The notes beneath the pieces are model-generated. The model did not search any database. It was not told the DNA's origin and saw nothing but the letters and a program-made list of their open reading frames with translations. DNA of 64,000 nucleotides from Martinezella multihospitum (lineage in GTDB: Bacteria; Pseudomonadota; Alphaproteobacteria; Rhizobiales; Rhizobiaceae), in NCBI RefSeq assembly GCF_900094585.1, contig NZ_FMAG01000002.1, forward strand, positions 574,007-638,006. Reading direction: 5' to 3'. Positions 9,578 to 17,932 of the stretch are shown piece by piece. Every line of letters begins with the position of its first letter. The stretch's first letter is position 1. Made by a program: the position numbers and the translations under genes.

Positions 9578-10000
9578 CTATGCTGCGGCCCTGACACGAG
9601 CCTCTTCGCGAATGCGTTTGATCATCGAGCGCAGCCCGTTGGCGCGCTGCGAAGAGAGATGCTCCACCAGCCCGATCTTCCCGAAGACGTCGAGTGCGTC
9701 GAGAGCCGCGATTTCCGAAGCTGGCTTGCCGGAATAGGTGGCAAGCACGATGGCCACCAGCCCGCGCACGATATGAGCGTCTGAATCGCCTTCAAAGGTC
9801 AATATCGGATTGTCCGGATCGCCAGATGCGTGCGTGACGAGCCAGACCTGGCTCGCACAGCCCTGCACCTTGTTTTCCAGCGTCCGCTTTTCCTCCGGCA
9901 GATCGGGCAGCGCCTTGCCGAGCTCGATCACAAAGCGATAGCGATCCTCCCATTCGTCCAGGAAGGAAAAGTCTTCGATGATCTTCTCAAGCGGTGTCAT
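9578..10000 (-). CDS. sufE: SufE family cysteine-desulfuration protein
   Basis: The 140-residue protein is a SufE-like sulfur acceptor that takes persulfide from a SufS-type desulfurase for iron-sulfur cluster assembly. The amino end (LEKIIEDFSFLDEWEDRYRF) and the active-site segment VQGCASQVWL, with Cys48 as the sulfur-carrying residue, are diagnostic. Length is normal for the family. It stands alone here; the suf operon is not in the window. It is convergent with mucR. Confidence 0.93.
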   Translation of the reverse strand: MTPLEKIIEDFSFLDEWEDRYRFVIELGKALPDLPEEKRTLENKVQGCASQVWLVTHASGDPDNPILTFEGDSDAHIVRGLVAIVLATYSGKPASEIAALDALDVFGKIGLVEHLSSQRANGLRSMIKRIREEARVRAAA

Positions 10001-10075
10001 TGCAGCAGTCCAGATTGTCCATTGTCTTGGATATAGGCGAAATGGTGCCCGATTTGAACCCGCGACGACAAAGAA

Positions 10076-10103
10076 CGCCGCTGACCATAAAAGATCAGCG
10101 GCG
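10076..10103 (-). terminator. Hairpin terminator downstream of the DUF5330 gene
   Basis: On the minus strand CGCCGCTGA pairs with TCAGCGGCG (nine base pairs, ten-base loop) and is followed by TTCTTTG. It begins 27 bases after the stop of the DUF5330 gene. The tail is only moderately T-rich. Confidence 0.6.
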
Positions 10104-10129
10104 CTGAAGTTGGGGCCAACGAAAAAATG

Positions 10130-10594
10130 TCAGATGTGCGGGCGCGGCATCGGCAGCGGAATGGAGGACGGCAGCTTGACCGTGCCGGTAACGACGACGT
10201 CGGTCGTTTCAGTGCCGCCGATGCGCTTGGCCGGCATCGGCTGCGCCATGGCGGCAATTTGATCGATGCCCGTATGAGCCGTTGCGGCAGCCGCCAGCGG
10301 ATTTGCGGGCTGATCCTTGAAGTGACGGCCAAGCATGTCGTAGGCGACGCGAGCGCCGTCGCCGACCTGGTAGCCGAGCGCCGTCAGCGTTTCGCCGCCC
10401 TTGGCACAGACATCCGGCTTCTCGTTGCACATGGCGCCGACATATTGAACGACGCCCGATGCAGCCGAAATCGCATCGGAAACCTGTACCGTCGGCTCGC
10501 CGCCCGGCCGAGGCCCGCCTTCGGGCTTTGCAAAGATCGGCAGGAACATGAGAACCAGCGAAAACCAGAACCCTGCTCTAATCAGAAACCACAT
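10130..10594 (-). CDS. DUF5330 family protein, membrane-anchored
   Basis: The 154-residue protein starts with one hydrophobic segment (FLIRAGFWFSLVLMFLPIFA), either an uncleaved anchor or a signal sequence. The soluble part contains two cysteines (GAMCNEKPDVCAKG) spaced for a disulfide in the periplasm and ends in a Pro-rich tail (SSIPLPMPRPHI). The pattern matches the DUF5330 family that is common in Rhizobiales; its function is not known. It has its own terminator, and its promoter must lie in the 428-base region shared with the DivJ-like gene. Confidence 0.8.
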   Translation of the reverse strand: MWFLIRAGFWFSLVLMFLPIFAKPEGGPRPGGEPTVQVSDAISAASGVVQYVGAMCNEKPDVCAKGGETLTALGYQVGDGARVAYDMLGRHFKDQPANPLAAAATAHTGIDQIAAMAQPMPAKRIGGTETTDVVVTGTVKLPSSIPLPMPRPHI

Positions 10595-11022
10595 CGCCTA
10601 GCCCATCCTCTCTGTCGCTCGGCTCGAGCGCCGATTCGGACTTGCCCGTCCGATCTGGTTCGAACCCTATCCGGCAGAGGACAACAGCGCTTTTCAAAAC
10701 TCGGCAGCATTTTCTGCAATTTTGATTCAAATTTTAGCTTTCCGGTTTTGAACAGCATTTGGTTCAAATTGTAGCGATTGCTGTTAAGCATGTCTCGCCC
10801 TATCCGCCTGATATGCAGGGCTTTGCGGATGCAAGCCTTGCCACAAAAGTTAACACGCGGCGGAAATACGAATAAAATCCGTTGCTTACCCGCTGTTAAC
10901 CACAAAAAACAAAGGTCCCTCATTCTGCGTCAAAACGGGATTTTGGAGCCTTTTCGGCCGTCCTGCGTGTTCCGTCTTTATTCTTTCCTTAAGTCGGCGG
11001 GGCCTATTGTGCAGTCCGATAA
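10595..11022. promoter_or_regulatory. Divergent promoter region between DUF5330 gene and divJ
   Basis: These 428 bases are AT-rich from 10690 to 10770 and from 10840 to 10920. Several isolated TTAA half-sites occur (for example in GCTGTTAAGC near 10783 and GCTGTTAACC near 10894), but I found no full TTAA-N7-TTAA box. There is no plausible coding sequence. Confidence 0.4.
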
Positions 11023-12600
11023 ATGACCGTTTTGACGGGTTGTAGTGTGCGCGTATTGAGTGACATTTCTGTCGGGGCCGTAGCCCTCGTGGACCGGGTA
11101 GGCCGAAGCTGGCTCTCCCGGACGAGCGGGGATGGCGAAGTCCGTGGGCAGGAACTGGCGATCCTGCGCCGGCTTGCGCTTGCTTCTTCCGTTGCGCTGT
11201 TTGCCGTTCCGGCTGGCCTCTCCCTCGTCACCAGCCCGGCCGTGGCGCTGCCTGCCGGCGTGGCCACGGTCTGCGCCGCCTTCCTCTTTTCGGCCGTCGG
11301 CAGTATCGCGCTGTCGCGTCAGCGGCCTGCTCTCCATCCGGCAGAGGCTGTCGTCGTCGAGCACCGCGATCTGATGCTGGAGTCGGCCTTCGGCCTCGTT
11401 TTGCTGCTTGATCCCCAGGGCAATGTGACTACAGTCGGTGGCCGCGACCGCGCGGAATTCCTGAGCTGGATGCGCGACCCCACCGGGCGTGGCTTCGTCG
11501 AGCAGATCCATGTCTCAGACAGAATTGTCTTCCTGCAGGCGATCGATGTGCTGCGCCAGGGCAGGGATGCCCATGGCGCCGATTTGCGCCTGGAACGCTC
11601 CGCGGTTGTCGGCGGTGATGATCAGTTCGTCCATATGCGCATGGAGCTGACTGCCCGCCGCGATGGCGAGGGGCGCCTGACGGCAATCGTCAGCCAGCTG
11701 CGCGATATCTCTCAGGACCAGCAGCTCCGCGAGGATGCGGCGCGCAAGACGGCCGAGGCGGAATCGGCCAATGATGCCAAGTCGCGCTTCCTGGCTGCCG
11801 TCAGCCATGAACTGCGTACCCCGCTCAACGCGATCCTGGGCTTTTCCGATATTCTCAGCGGCGAATATTTCGGCAAGCTGGAAAACGATCGCCAGCGCGA
11901 ATATGTCGGCCTGATCCGTCAGTCGGGCGCGCATCTTCTGTCGGTCGTCAACACCATGCTCGATATGAGCAAGATCGAGGCCGGCCGCTATGAGCTGCTA
12001 CTCGAATCCTTCGCGATCGAAGACACCATCGCGACATGCGAAGCAATGCTCGGGCTGCAAGCGAAGGAAAAGGGCCTGACGCTCACGAGCCGCATCCAGC
12101 GCGGTCTCGGCGAGATCGTCGCCGACCAGCGGGCGATCCAGCAGATTCTCATCAACCTCGTCGGCAATGCCATCAAGTTCACCGATGCGGGCGGCGCAAT
12201 CACCATCGATGCGGCCTTGGCCGATGGCATGTTGAAGCTGTCGATCGGCGATACGGGCATCGGCATTGCCAGCGAAAGGCTGGCGTCGCTCGGCCAGCCT
12301 TTCGTGCAGATCCAGAACGACTACACGCGTCGCTATGCCGGCACCGGCCTCGGCCTGTCCCTAGTCAAGGGCCTCGTTGGGTTGCACGGCGGAAACTTCT
12401 CGATTGCCAGCGCGCCGGGTGAGGGCACGGTCATTACCATCCTCATTCCGTTCGACGGCTCCGGTGTCGTGACGATGCAGCAGCCTGTGGATGTTAATCG
12501 TCCTGTCGATTTTCCGCCGCGCCTGAAACATACTGTGGAGATAGATGAAGGGCGAAACAAGGAACTGATGAATGGCCCCGCAAAAGCGAAAATCGCCTAA
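11023..12600 (+). CDS. divJ: Sensor histidine kinase, DivJ-like
   Basis: The 525-residue protein has two or three membrane segments around residues 50-95, a PAS-like sensing domain (about 115-235), a HisKA dimerisation domain with the phospho-accepting His262 in AVSHELRTPLNAILGFSD, and a HATPase domain with N box (LINLVGNAIKF), G1 (GDTGIGI) and G2 (GTGLGLSLVKGL). The HisKA sequence is of the DivJ/PleC/PdhS group that acts on DivK. In Sinorhizobium a DivJ kinase gene lies next to mucR, as here, which is why I use this symbol. DivJ phosphorylates DivK and so influences CtrA activity and the cell cycle. The assignment within the PdhS group is from memory of synteny, so it is less certain than the family. 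Confidence 0.7.
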   Translation: MTVLTGCSVRVLSDISVGAVALVDRVGRSWLSRTSGDGEVRGQELAILRRLALASSVALFAVPAGLSLVTSPAVALPAGVATVCAAFLFSAVGSIALSRQRPALHPAEAVVVEHRDLMLESAFGLVLLLDPQGNVTTVGGRDRAEFLSWMRDPTGRGFVEQIHVSDRIVFLQAIDVLRQGRDAHGADLRLERSAVVGGDDQFVHMRMELTARRDGEGRLTAIVSQLRDISQDQQLREDAARKTAEAESANDAKSRFLAAVSHELRTPLNAILGFSDILSGEYFGKLENDRQREYVGLIRQSGAHLLSVVNTMLDMSKIEAGRYELLLESFAIEDTIATCEAMLGLQAKEKGLTLTSRIQRGLGEIVADQRAIQQILINLVGNAIKFTDAGGAITIDAALADGMLKLSIGDTGIGIASERLASLGQPFVQIQNDYTRRYAGTGLGLSLVKGLVGLHGGNFSIASAPGEGTVITILIPFDGSGVVTMQQPVDVNRPVDFPPRLKHTVEIDEGRNKELMNGPAKAKIA

Positions 12601-13609
12601 GGGAAGAGGAAAGGGCAAGCGCAAGCAGCCCGGCCTGGCTTCCCGTGGTGCGGTTGCTCTAGGCAGCCTGAGCCTGCGCGGCAGCACCGCGCTGGGCGGC
12701 CTTGGCCTTCGCGGTGCGGGAGCGCTCGCCGCTCTGATCGGCAGCGCAGTCGGCCGTCATCCCGCCGTTGCCGGCGGCGTCGCGCTCTTCTTCGGGGTTT
12801 TCGGTTTCGTCACCGCCAACGCGCTCTGGTATCAGACGGGTGCGCATCCATCGCCTATATTGCGCACTCGCGATCCGGCGTCTCCCTACCAGATCCCTGG
12901 CCGCAAATCCTTCCTGCACGCGCAGCAGGCCGATGCCGGCAACGTCACCACCTTTCGGATAGAAAGGCAGGATTCGGCTTCCGATCCTGCCACGCCATCC
13001 TCAACCGGGCAGGCAGCAAGCGCCGCCACAGCACAGTCGTCCAGCGCGCCGTCGAAACTCATCGCCGATATACAGGCGGAGCTCATCCGTCACGGCCTCT
13101 ATGATGGCGCCGCCAATGGAACGCCGGGATCGCGCACGACATCGGCCATCCTCTTCTTCCAGGAGGCGTCCGGCCTTGCGCAGACCGGCACGCCGACACC
13201 GGAACTTCTGGCGGCCCTCAAGGCCAGCAATGCCGCCGCTGCACAGCCGGCCGGCGGCAGGGCGAATGCGGCGGCCGCCGTCCCCGCCGAGCGCCCTGTC
13301 AATGTTTCCGCCACGGCGGATGCGATCGATCCGGTCGCTGCCGCCATCCAGAATGCCGAGAAGAACATCAGGACCGGTGCCGTTGTCGCCAAGGCAACAC
13401 CAGGCGATGCGGTCAACAAGGTGAATATGGTCATGCAGATCCAGAAGGGCCTGAGCAATATCGCCTATAGCAATGTCAGCATCGACGGGGTTGCCGGCGA
13501 GCAGACGAAGGCAGCTATCCGCCGCTTTCAGAAGCACTATCGCCTGCCGGAGACCGGGGAGCCGAACATGGCGGTTCTCAAGAAGCTGCAGGATATCGGC
13601 GCGCTCTGA
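12572..13609 (+). CDS. Membrane-anchored protein with two peptidoglycan-binding domains
   Basis: The 345-residue protein starts 29 bases inside the end of the kinase gene in another frame. It begins with a very basic cytoplasmic segment (about 1-20, KRKSPKGRGKGKRKQ), then Gly/Ala-rich sequence and a transmembrane helix near 65-90 (VAGGVALFFGVFGFVTANALW). Two PG_binding_1-like repeats follow: LIADIQAELIRHGLYDGAANG (about 165-215) and VMQIQKGLSNIAYSNVSIDG (about 285-340), each with the usual helix-turn-helix-G pattern. A low-complexity Ala-rich linker separates them. The overlap suggests coexpression with the DivJ-like kinase, which would link wall binding to cell-cycle signalling; that link is an inference. 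Confidence 0.8.
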   Translation: MAPQKRKSPKGRGKGKRKQPGLASRGAVALGSLSLRGSTALGGLGLRGAGALAALIGSAVGRHPAVAGGVALFFGVFGFVTANALWYQTGAHPSPILRTRDPASPYQIPGRKSFLHAQQADAGNVTTFRIERQDSASDPATPSSTGQAASAATAQSSSAPSKLIADIQAELIRHGLYDGAANGTPGSRTTSAILFFQEASGLAQTGTPTPELLAALKASNAAAAQPAGGRANAAAAVPAERPVNVSATADAIDPVAAAIQNAEKNIRTGAVVAKATPGDAVNKVNMVMQIQKGLSNIAYSNVSIDGVAGEQTKAAIRRFQKHYRLPETGEPNMAVLKKLQDIGAL

Positions 13610-13707
13610 CGCTTTGCCGCACAAGCCTCTGCCGCAAACCTGGTGACGACTACGCGCTGTAGGTGGCTTCAATTGCCTTGGCGGGCCTGCACCGCTATAG
13701 CTCGGGC

Positions 13708-14067
13708 ATGAGATTGCGCAGCGACATCTTTGTTTCCGCTCTTGTCCGCCGCGTGTTTGCCCGTGGCGATTTTGCCGCTGTCGAGCACAAGGGCGAGGAG
13801 CACGCGGGCGCGATCTTCATCCGCCAACGCTTCCGCGATGGATCGGAAACCCTCTATGCGCCGGCACCGCAGAGCCTGTTCGATGAGGAGGAGAGCGGGA
13901 CGCGACTCTTCGAGATCCGTATTGAGCGGAAGGAGCTGCAGGAAATCCGCGAAACCCTTGATCGCGAGCTGAAATTCGATCCTGATTTGTGGATCGTCGA
14001 ACTGGAAACGGACGATATCGGCGATATCGTCCCCTTAGCCGGTTTCCGCGCCAATCCGCTGGATTGA
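13708..14067 (+). CDS. DUF1491 family protein
   Basis: The 119-residue cytoplasmic protein matches DUF1491, a small alphaproteobacterial family without known function. Typical text is MRLRSDIFVSALVRRVFARG at the start, then GAIFIRQRF, and FDPDLWIVELE near the end. The frame can be extended to a GTG at 13663, but the ATG at 13708 gives the usual family amino end. It lies 98 bases after the peptidoglycan-binding gene and is convergent with the DUF2336 gene, seven bases apart. Confidence 0.85.
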   Translation: MRLRSDIFVSALVRRVFARGDFAAVEHKGEEHAGAIFIRQRFRDGSETLYAPAPQSLFDEEESGTRLFEIRIERKELQEIRETLDRELKFDPDLWIVELETDDIGDIVPLAGFRANPLD

Positions 14068-14074
14068 GCCGTCT

Positions 14075-15019
14075 TTACCGACGGTTTGCCACCCGCAACT
14101 CGCGGAGAGGACCTGATTTTGCCCCGAACAACGGCGCTGCAGGACGCTGCGCCGGCTTTTCCTCCGGCAGATAGGTGTAGCTGTCGGCGCGGCGCCATGC
14201 CTCGACGCGCGCCTGGCTCTCTTCCGCATCGATATCGTCGAGCACCAGCCATGCCCGGCTGACGCTGCCATGCCGTTCGGCCAGATGCGGATAGAAGCGC
14301 TCGAGCGAGTAGACGGCATCGGCGATGCCCATGCCGAGGCTGACCAGCGTGACGGCAAGTTGTTGTCCCGAAGTGTCGAGCAGGATGCGTTCCGCAAGCC
14401 AGTAGCTGGAAGAAAGCGTGTCAGCGAGCGTCGTTGCAAATTGCACTGCATCGCGCTCGCGCGCAAAGCGGACGAGCAATGCTTCCTGCGTCTCGCTGAG
14501 GCTGCGCAGACCGAGCCGGTCGCTGTCGTCGCGGGTCAGATGGCGCGCAGCCTGCTTGATCTGCTGGCGCAAGATTTCTTCGCGTGACTGCCGTTCGGTT
14601 TCCGCCGTCTCGGTTTGAGATGAAGCGACAGCCGCTGGCTGCTCTGGCACCGTCATGCCACGTTCCGGCTCGGCCTGATGCAGGCCGACGAGCGCGTCGA
14701 TGACCTTGGGGGAAAGGGACGAGCGGCGGACGATCGCCCGCGCATGAGCGGCCCCTTGCGTGCGGGCGATGGTGATGAGCGTATCGTCGTCGATCGCCTG
14801 CGAACTCGTGAGGAACGGAGCGGCGATGGCGATCGGCTGACAGCCGATGAACAAGGCAACGGCCTGAGGCACGGTTTCACATTGGGAGAGGGCGGCAACC
14901 GCCTGCCGCTTCGCCTCGTCCGAAGATGCCTGGAAAACGGGGGTGAAAAGCTCGGCAAACTGGCGAAGTTCCGATTTGGACGGATGGCCCATGCCTTCGA
15001 AGCTGGTGATCGTCGCCAT
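14075..15019 (-). CDS. DUF2336 family protein
   Basis: The protein of about 314 residues is soluble and rich in helices with repeated Leu/Ala patterns, as in DUF2336 proteins of alphaproteobacteria. Recognisable parts are SKSELRQFAELFTPVFQ, ARTQGAAHARAIVRR and DALVGLHQ in the first 130 residues. No enzyme motif is seen. I placed the start at the ATG complementary to 15017-15019 because it overlaps the stop of the upstream small gene as TGATG, and AAGGA lies ten bases before it; a longer frame upstream would collide with that gene. Function is unknown; members in other alphaproteobacteria include a regulator of flagellar or holdfast processes, but I cannot transfer that here. Confidence 0.8.
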   Translation of the reverse strand: MATITSFEGMGHPSKSELRQFAELFTPVFQASSDEAKRQAVAALSQCETVPQAVALFIGCQPIAIAAPFLTSSQAIDDDTLITIARTQGAAHARAIVRRSSLSPKVIDALVGLHQAEPERGMTVPEQPAAVASSQTETAETERQSREEILRQQIKQAARHLTRDDSDRLGLRSLSETQEALLVRFARERDAVQFATTLADTLSSSYWLAERILLDTSGQQLAVTLVSLGMGIADAVYSLERFYPHLAERHGSVSRAWLVLDDIDAEESQARVEAWRRADSYTYLPEEKPAQRPAAPLFGAKSGPLRELRVANRR

Positions 15020-15231
15020 CAGAACCACGTCCTTCTTGCGGACAGTCGCAGGCTCTTCAAGATCTCGAAACCGATCACGCACGCCAACACCCATACTGAT
15101 ACGCTGAACAAAAAAGCAGGGAGCCCGATGGCTGACCATGGCTCTCGTTTCGCCTCACTCCTGCCGAACCGGACGGCTCTTTCGATAAAGAGGGCGTCCT
15201 CGGCGGTGGTTGTCGAAACGGATATGGACAC
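15019..15231 (-). CDS. Small single-pass membrane protein coupled to the DUF2336 gene
   Basis: This 70-residue frame starts with GTG (complement of 15229-15231) preceded on the minus strand by AAGGA and five spacer bases, a good ribosome site. Residues 1-32 are polar, and 35-60 form one clear membrane helix (IGLPAFLFSVSVWVLACVIGFE) followed by a basic end. Its TGA shares a base with the ATG of the DUF2336 gene. The ribosome site, helix and coupling together argue that it is real although short. No family is recognised. It may anchor or regulate the DUF2336 protein. Confidence 0.6.
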   Translation of the reverse strand: MSISVSTTTAEDALFIERAVRFGRSEAKREPWSAIGLPAFLFSVSVWVLACVIGFEILKSLRLSARRTWF

Positions 15232-15524
15232 GGTCGTCCTTGTCTGGCTTTCGCGAAAGACTAAGGCCGGCAGGGTTAATGGTTCGTGAAAACTTTATTA
15301 AAATCCGAATAAAAATTGCGCGTTAAGCTTGCGCGAGGGGTGCAGCCGCATTTTGTCCGCATGGACGGCAGTTTGGGGCGCAAGCATGCCTGTGGAAAAC
15401 CTTTCTGGGCATAGACGCCCGCAGACAAATTCAACCTATGAGTGCTTCGGTTGTGGAGATAGTCAAAAGCGACGTCACCCGCTGCGAAAGCAGAGATCCG
15501 GCCTCTTGATGCAGATGGGATTCT

Positions 15525-15731
15525 TCAGATGCCCTTATGCTCGCGCAAGGCTGCGAGCAGCTTTTCCGAAGTGTTGTAGCCGGATTGAAAGAGGCCGATT
15601 GCCGCCGTGGCCGCGAACTGGGCCTCCGTACTTTTAATATCGATCCGCTTTTCCAGGCACCACCCGTCCAGCGCATTGCGCAGGACGGTGACATCCTCCG
15701 GTGAAAAGACGGAACTGCCCGTCGCAAACAT
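15525..15731 (-). CDS. Small conserved-looking hypothetical protein
   Basis: The 68-residue soluble protein (starting MFATGSSVFSPEDVTVLRNA) has a helical pattern and the segment AALDGWCLEKRIDIK-like text followed by AATAAIGLFQSG. It resembles small proteins of unknown role that I associate with Rhizobiales genomes. It has no gene partner on the same strand within 290 bases, and its upstream region is AT-rich. Codon use is like the neighbours. Confidence 0.6.
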   Translation of the reverse strand: MFATGSSVFSPEDVTVLRNALDGWCLEKRIDIKSTEAQFAATAAIGLFQSGYNTSEKLLAALREHKGI

Positions 15732-16255
15732 TGATTGCCCTCGAATTACGGCCTTACATTACGTTAATTTTTCGTGAGCGCAAATAATATTTGCGTGACG
15801 CTTTTCTGCAACGTGGCATTCGCGCTTTCCATTTGCCTGCCGGATCATCTTTTTATTTAAGAGTATGATATTGCTCGATTTCATGGCGAAAACGCGTTCT
15901 GCAATTTTTCAATGGCCGATGAAACCAAAGCCGCCGTCACGGCGTTAATAGAGTATGACGAGTGATGCCGAGAATGACGAGCGACGAGAATTAGCATTCT
16001 GTTAACTGCGATATGTCTGAATTCCGATTGAAAGCAGCCATTGGCAGAATGTGATCGAGTGTAAAGACAGCATGGAAGCCGAAAATCGGTGCTCATGCCA
16101 CGGTGTAAGGGAAATGCCGTGAGAAGGCGCGGATGCCTCCATTGAAGCCCAAAGACAAGGGCTGGAATGGAGGGGAGCGCTAGCCCGCTTCAGTGGCGGG
16201 CAGGGTGAAATCAAGTCGCAGGTTCATCCGTCTCGAGACGTTAATGGAGACGAGA
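15732..16255. other. Intergenic region with three consecutive stem-loops before a small gene
   Basis: The first 300 bases are AT-rich without a plausible gene. Then three hairpins follow in series. The first has CACGG (16099-16103) with CCGTG (16117-16121). The second has CCTCCATT (16136-16143) with AATGGAGG (16166-16173), extended after a two-by-two internal loop by AGCCC with GGGCT around an eight-base loop. The third has GCCCGC (16183-16188) with GCGGGC (16196-16201). They end 54 bases before the ATG at 16256. They may be a structured leader or a small RNA; no known riboswitch core was recognised. Confidence 0.45.
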
Positions 16256-16423
16256 ATGGCAAAGATCATATCTCTTTCGGATTGGCGATTGCGCCTGCCG
16301 CCGCGCGCCCAGAAAGAGCCGGTGGAGGCAAAGATACTGTTGTTCACCGGCGTGCGTTACGAGCATCTTGATACGCCAACGCATCGCCCCGGGACGGGAC
16401 CGAAGCGGGCAAAGGGAAAGTAA
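16256..16423 (+). CDS. Small basic hypothetical protein
   Basis: The 55-residue product begins MAKIISLSDWRLRLPPRA and has a central hydrophobic strand (AKILLFTGVRYE) and a basic tail ending PKRAKGK. GGAG at 16246-16249 lies six bases before the chosen ATG; a longer frame from 16193 would have to read through the third upstream hairpin. No family is recognised with certainty. The preceding run of hairpins may control it. Confidence 0.55.
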   Translation: MAKIISLSDWRLRLPPRAQKEPVEAKILLFTGVRYEHLDTPTHRPGTGPKRAKGK

Positions 16424-16588
16424 GCGCTTCAAGATATGCAAGCGTACGGCGAGTTCGCACGCGCCTGCCAGTTGCCGCCGCAATCCAGGCGGATAGCGCT
16501 TGCTGGCGGCTCTCGCCACGGGTCAGCCGGTTCCAGCCGCGCAATTCTCGATCCGAGGTTTTCAGCCCAAGATCTCGGCCCCAAGATC

Positions 16589-17137
16589 TCAGCCATTGTC
16601 GAATTCGTCGCAGCCGGCCTGGGAGAGAAATTCTCGCGCCGCATCGTCGAAACTTGCCTGCGGCGCCATGGTGCGCAGCACCGCATAGCCTTGAGCCCGC
16701 GGCACTTCCACCAGGATCGATTGGGCAAGGGTGGGAGGTAGTGCCTTGCGTATACCAGTCAGCTGGACAGGCGATGCAAGCAGCAAATCAAGCGTTCCGC
16801 CGACCGACGTGCGGTCGCTCATGCTGAACACTTCATTGGATGCCGCATCATAAATGGCAAGCGACCAGAAGGGCACCTTGCCCTTGGCTGTCAAATGAAC
16901 GGGCGTATCCTCGATGTCGAAAGCGCAGACGGCGGTGCGGATATAGGGATCGGTGTTGGAAAGCCCGGCATCGTCGTCCTTGTTGTCGAGCATGTAGAAA
17001 TGGTTCTCGTCACCCTCGTCCGATACACGCGTATAGGCGTCCCGGTCGGAGAAATGCGGCAGCGACAGAATGACGATGATATGCAGCAGTACCGCACCGA
17101 ATACGCCGGTCAGGATCGCGAAGACGAATCTAAACAT
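16589..17137 (-). CDS. DUF1254-like membrane-anchored protein
   Basis: The 182-residue protein starts with a helix (MFRFVFAILTGVFGAVLLHIIVI), so most of it should lie in the periplasm. The following DPYIRTAVCAFDIED and GKVPFWSLAIYDAASNEVFSMSD segments match DUF1254. In many bacteria DUF1254 and DUF1214 are domains of one protein of about 450 residues; here they are separate neighbouring genes. Start and upstream stop overlap by eight bases (ATGTTTAG), so the two are probably cotranslated. Function of the family is unknown. Confidence 0.75.
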   Translation of the reverse strand: MFRFVFAILTGVFGAVLLHIIVILSLPHFSDRDAYTRVSDEGDENHFYMLDNKDDDAGLSNTDPYIRTAVCAFDIEDTPVHLTAKGKVPFWSLAIYDAASNEVFSMSDRTSVGGTLDLLLASPVQLTGIRKALPPTLAQSILVEVPRAQGYAVLRTMAPQASFDDAAREFLSQAGCDEFDNG

Positions 17138-17717
17138 TGCCGCATCCGATCTTCTCAAGTTTCGGCATGCCGAGATCGATCAGGCCGGAATTGCTGGCCG
17201 CGGGCGAATCCAGAAGTGTCCATACCAGGCGGAAATTGCCAGACGGCGGCAAGGCGAGCCAATTGCCCGCCTGGGCATTGGATGAAACTGTGATGCTGAA
17301 GGTTGAATCCGGCTTGCGCAGCACCACCCAGGAATTGATGGTGGAAGGGCGACCGGCGGCGTCTTCGATCGGCCGGCCGTCATTGCCGGCGATGAAGAGG
17401 GTCCAGAGCCTTGCTGGCGGCGTCTGGCCGCTGATGCGGTAGGTGCAGCTCGCCGTCAATCTGGCGCCGCCATCGTCATCCGAAGCGGTGAATACCAGCC
17501 CTTCGGCAGTGCCGTAAAGCAGCCGTCCCGCACGTGCTCTATGCGATTTCGCATAAGGGTCCGCATCCGCCGTCTGCATTTCGGGGAATGCCTGCCAGGC
17601 GCCAAGCTTGATCGCGCCGAAGCCGGAGGTGGCATCCAGCGCCAGAAGCGTGAACACGATACCGCCGCCAAAGGCGATGACAAGCGAAAGCGCAACAAGA
17701 AGGGGAACTCGGAACAC
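17130..17717 (-). CDS. DUF1214-like membrane-anchored protein
   Basis: The 195-residue product starts with the helix FRVPLLVALSLVIAFGGGIVF and continues as a periplasmic beta-rich domain with the DUF1214 features ARLWTLFIAGNDGRPIEDA, INSWVVLRKPDSTFSITVS and GNWLALPPSGNFRLVWTL. The GTG start (complement of 17715-17717) gives a proper signal-anchor; the frame stays open further upstream with no membrane-like character. GAGGA lies ten bases before it. It precedes and overlaps the DUF1254 gene. Confidence 0.75.
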   Translation of the reverse strand: MFRVPLLVALSLVIAFGGGIVFTLLALDATSGFGAIKLGAWQAFPEMQTADADPYAKSHRARAGRLLYGTAEGLVFTASDDDGGARLTASCTYRISGQTPPARLWTLFIAGNDGRPIEDAAGRPSTINSWVVLRKPDSTFSITVSSNAQAGNWLALPPSGNFRLVWTLLDSPAASNSGLIDLGMPKLEKIGCGNV

Positions 17718-17932
17718 CCTAGGATCGTCCTCGTGACAAATCAGTGTCGATTTATTCCTGATTCTGCCGGTAGGGGGAAGGGCAAGCCACCATTTACGGC
17801 TGTCTTGAGAACAATGGCGAAGATCGGGAGCGGCAGCGGGCATTCAAAACACCGGCTTCCGTCCCCCGATTCGACGGCAGGTTTGCCGCCGTCATCTGCA
17901 TCGCGCCGCGGCGCATTTTCCGGGGGAGTTGG

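Noticed and set aside
10041-10070. tRNA-like 3' end on the minus strand (GGGTTCAAATCGGGCACCA)
   Set aside because: The T-loop text is present but the 3' arm of the T stem does not pair properly and no acceptor, D or anticodon arms precede it. At most a remnant or chance.
15127-15289. Plus-strand short frame starting MADHGSRFASLL
   Set aside because: It is opposite the small membrane protein gene, which has a ribosome site, a membrane helix and coupling to DUF2336; the plus frame has none of these.
16080-16201. Resemblance to a cobalamin or SAH riboswitch
   Set aside because: Short matches such as AAGGGAA and GGAGCGCT occur, but the conserved core (for cobalamin the CCCGCAACTG-type segment; for SAH the closing GGCTCGG-type arm) is missing.
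16567-16596. Short tandem repeat CCCAAGATCTC (two copies)
   Set aside because: Only two copies around the end of the DUF1254-like gene; too short to call an element.
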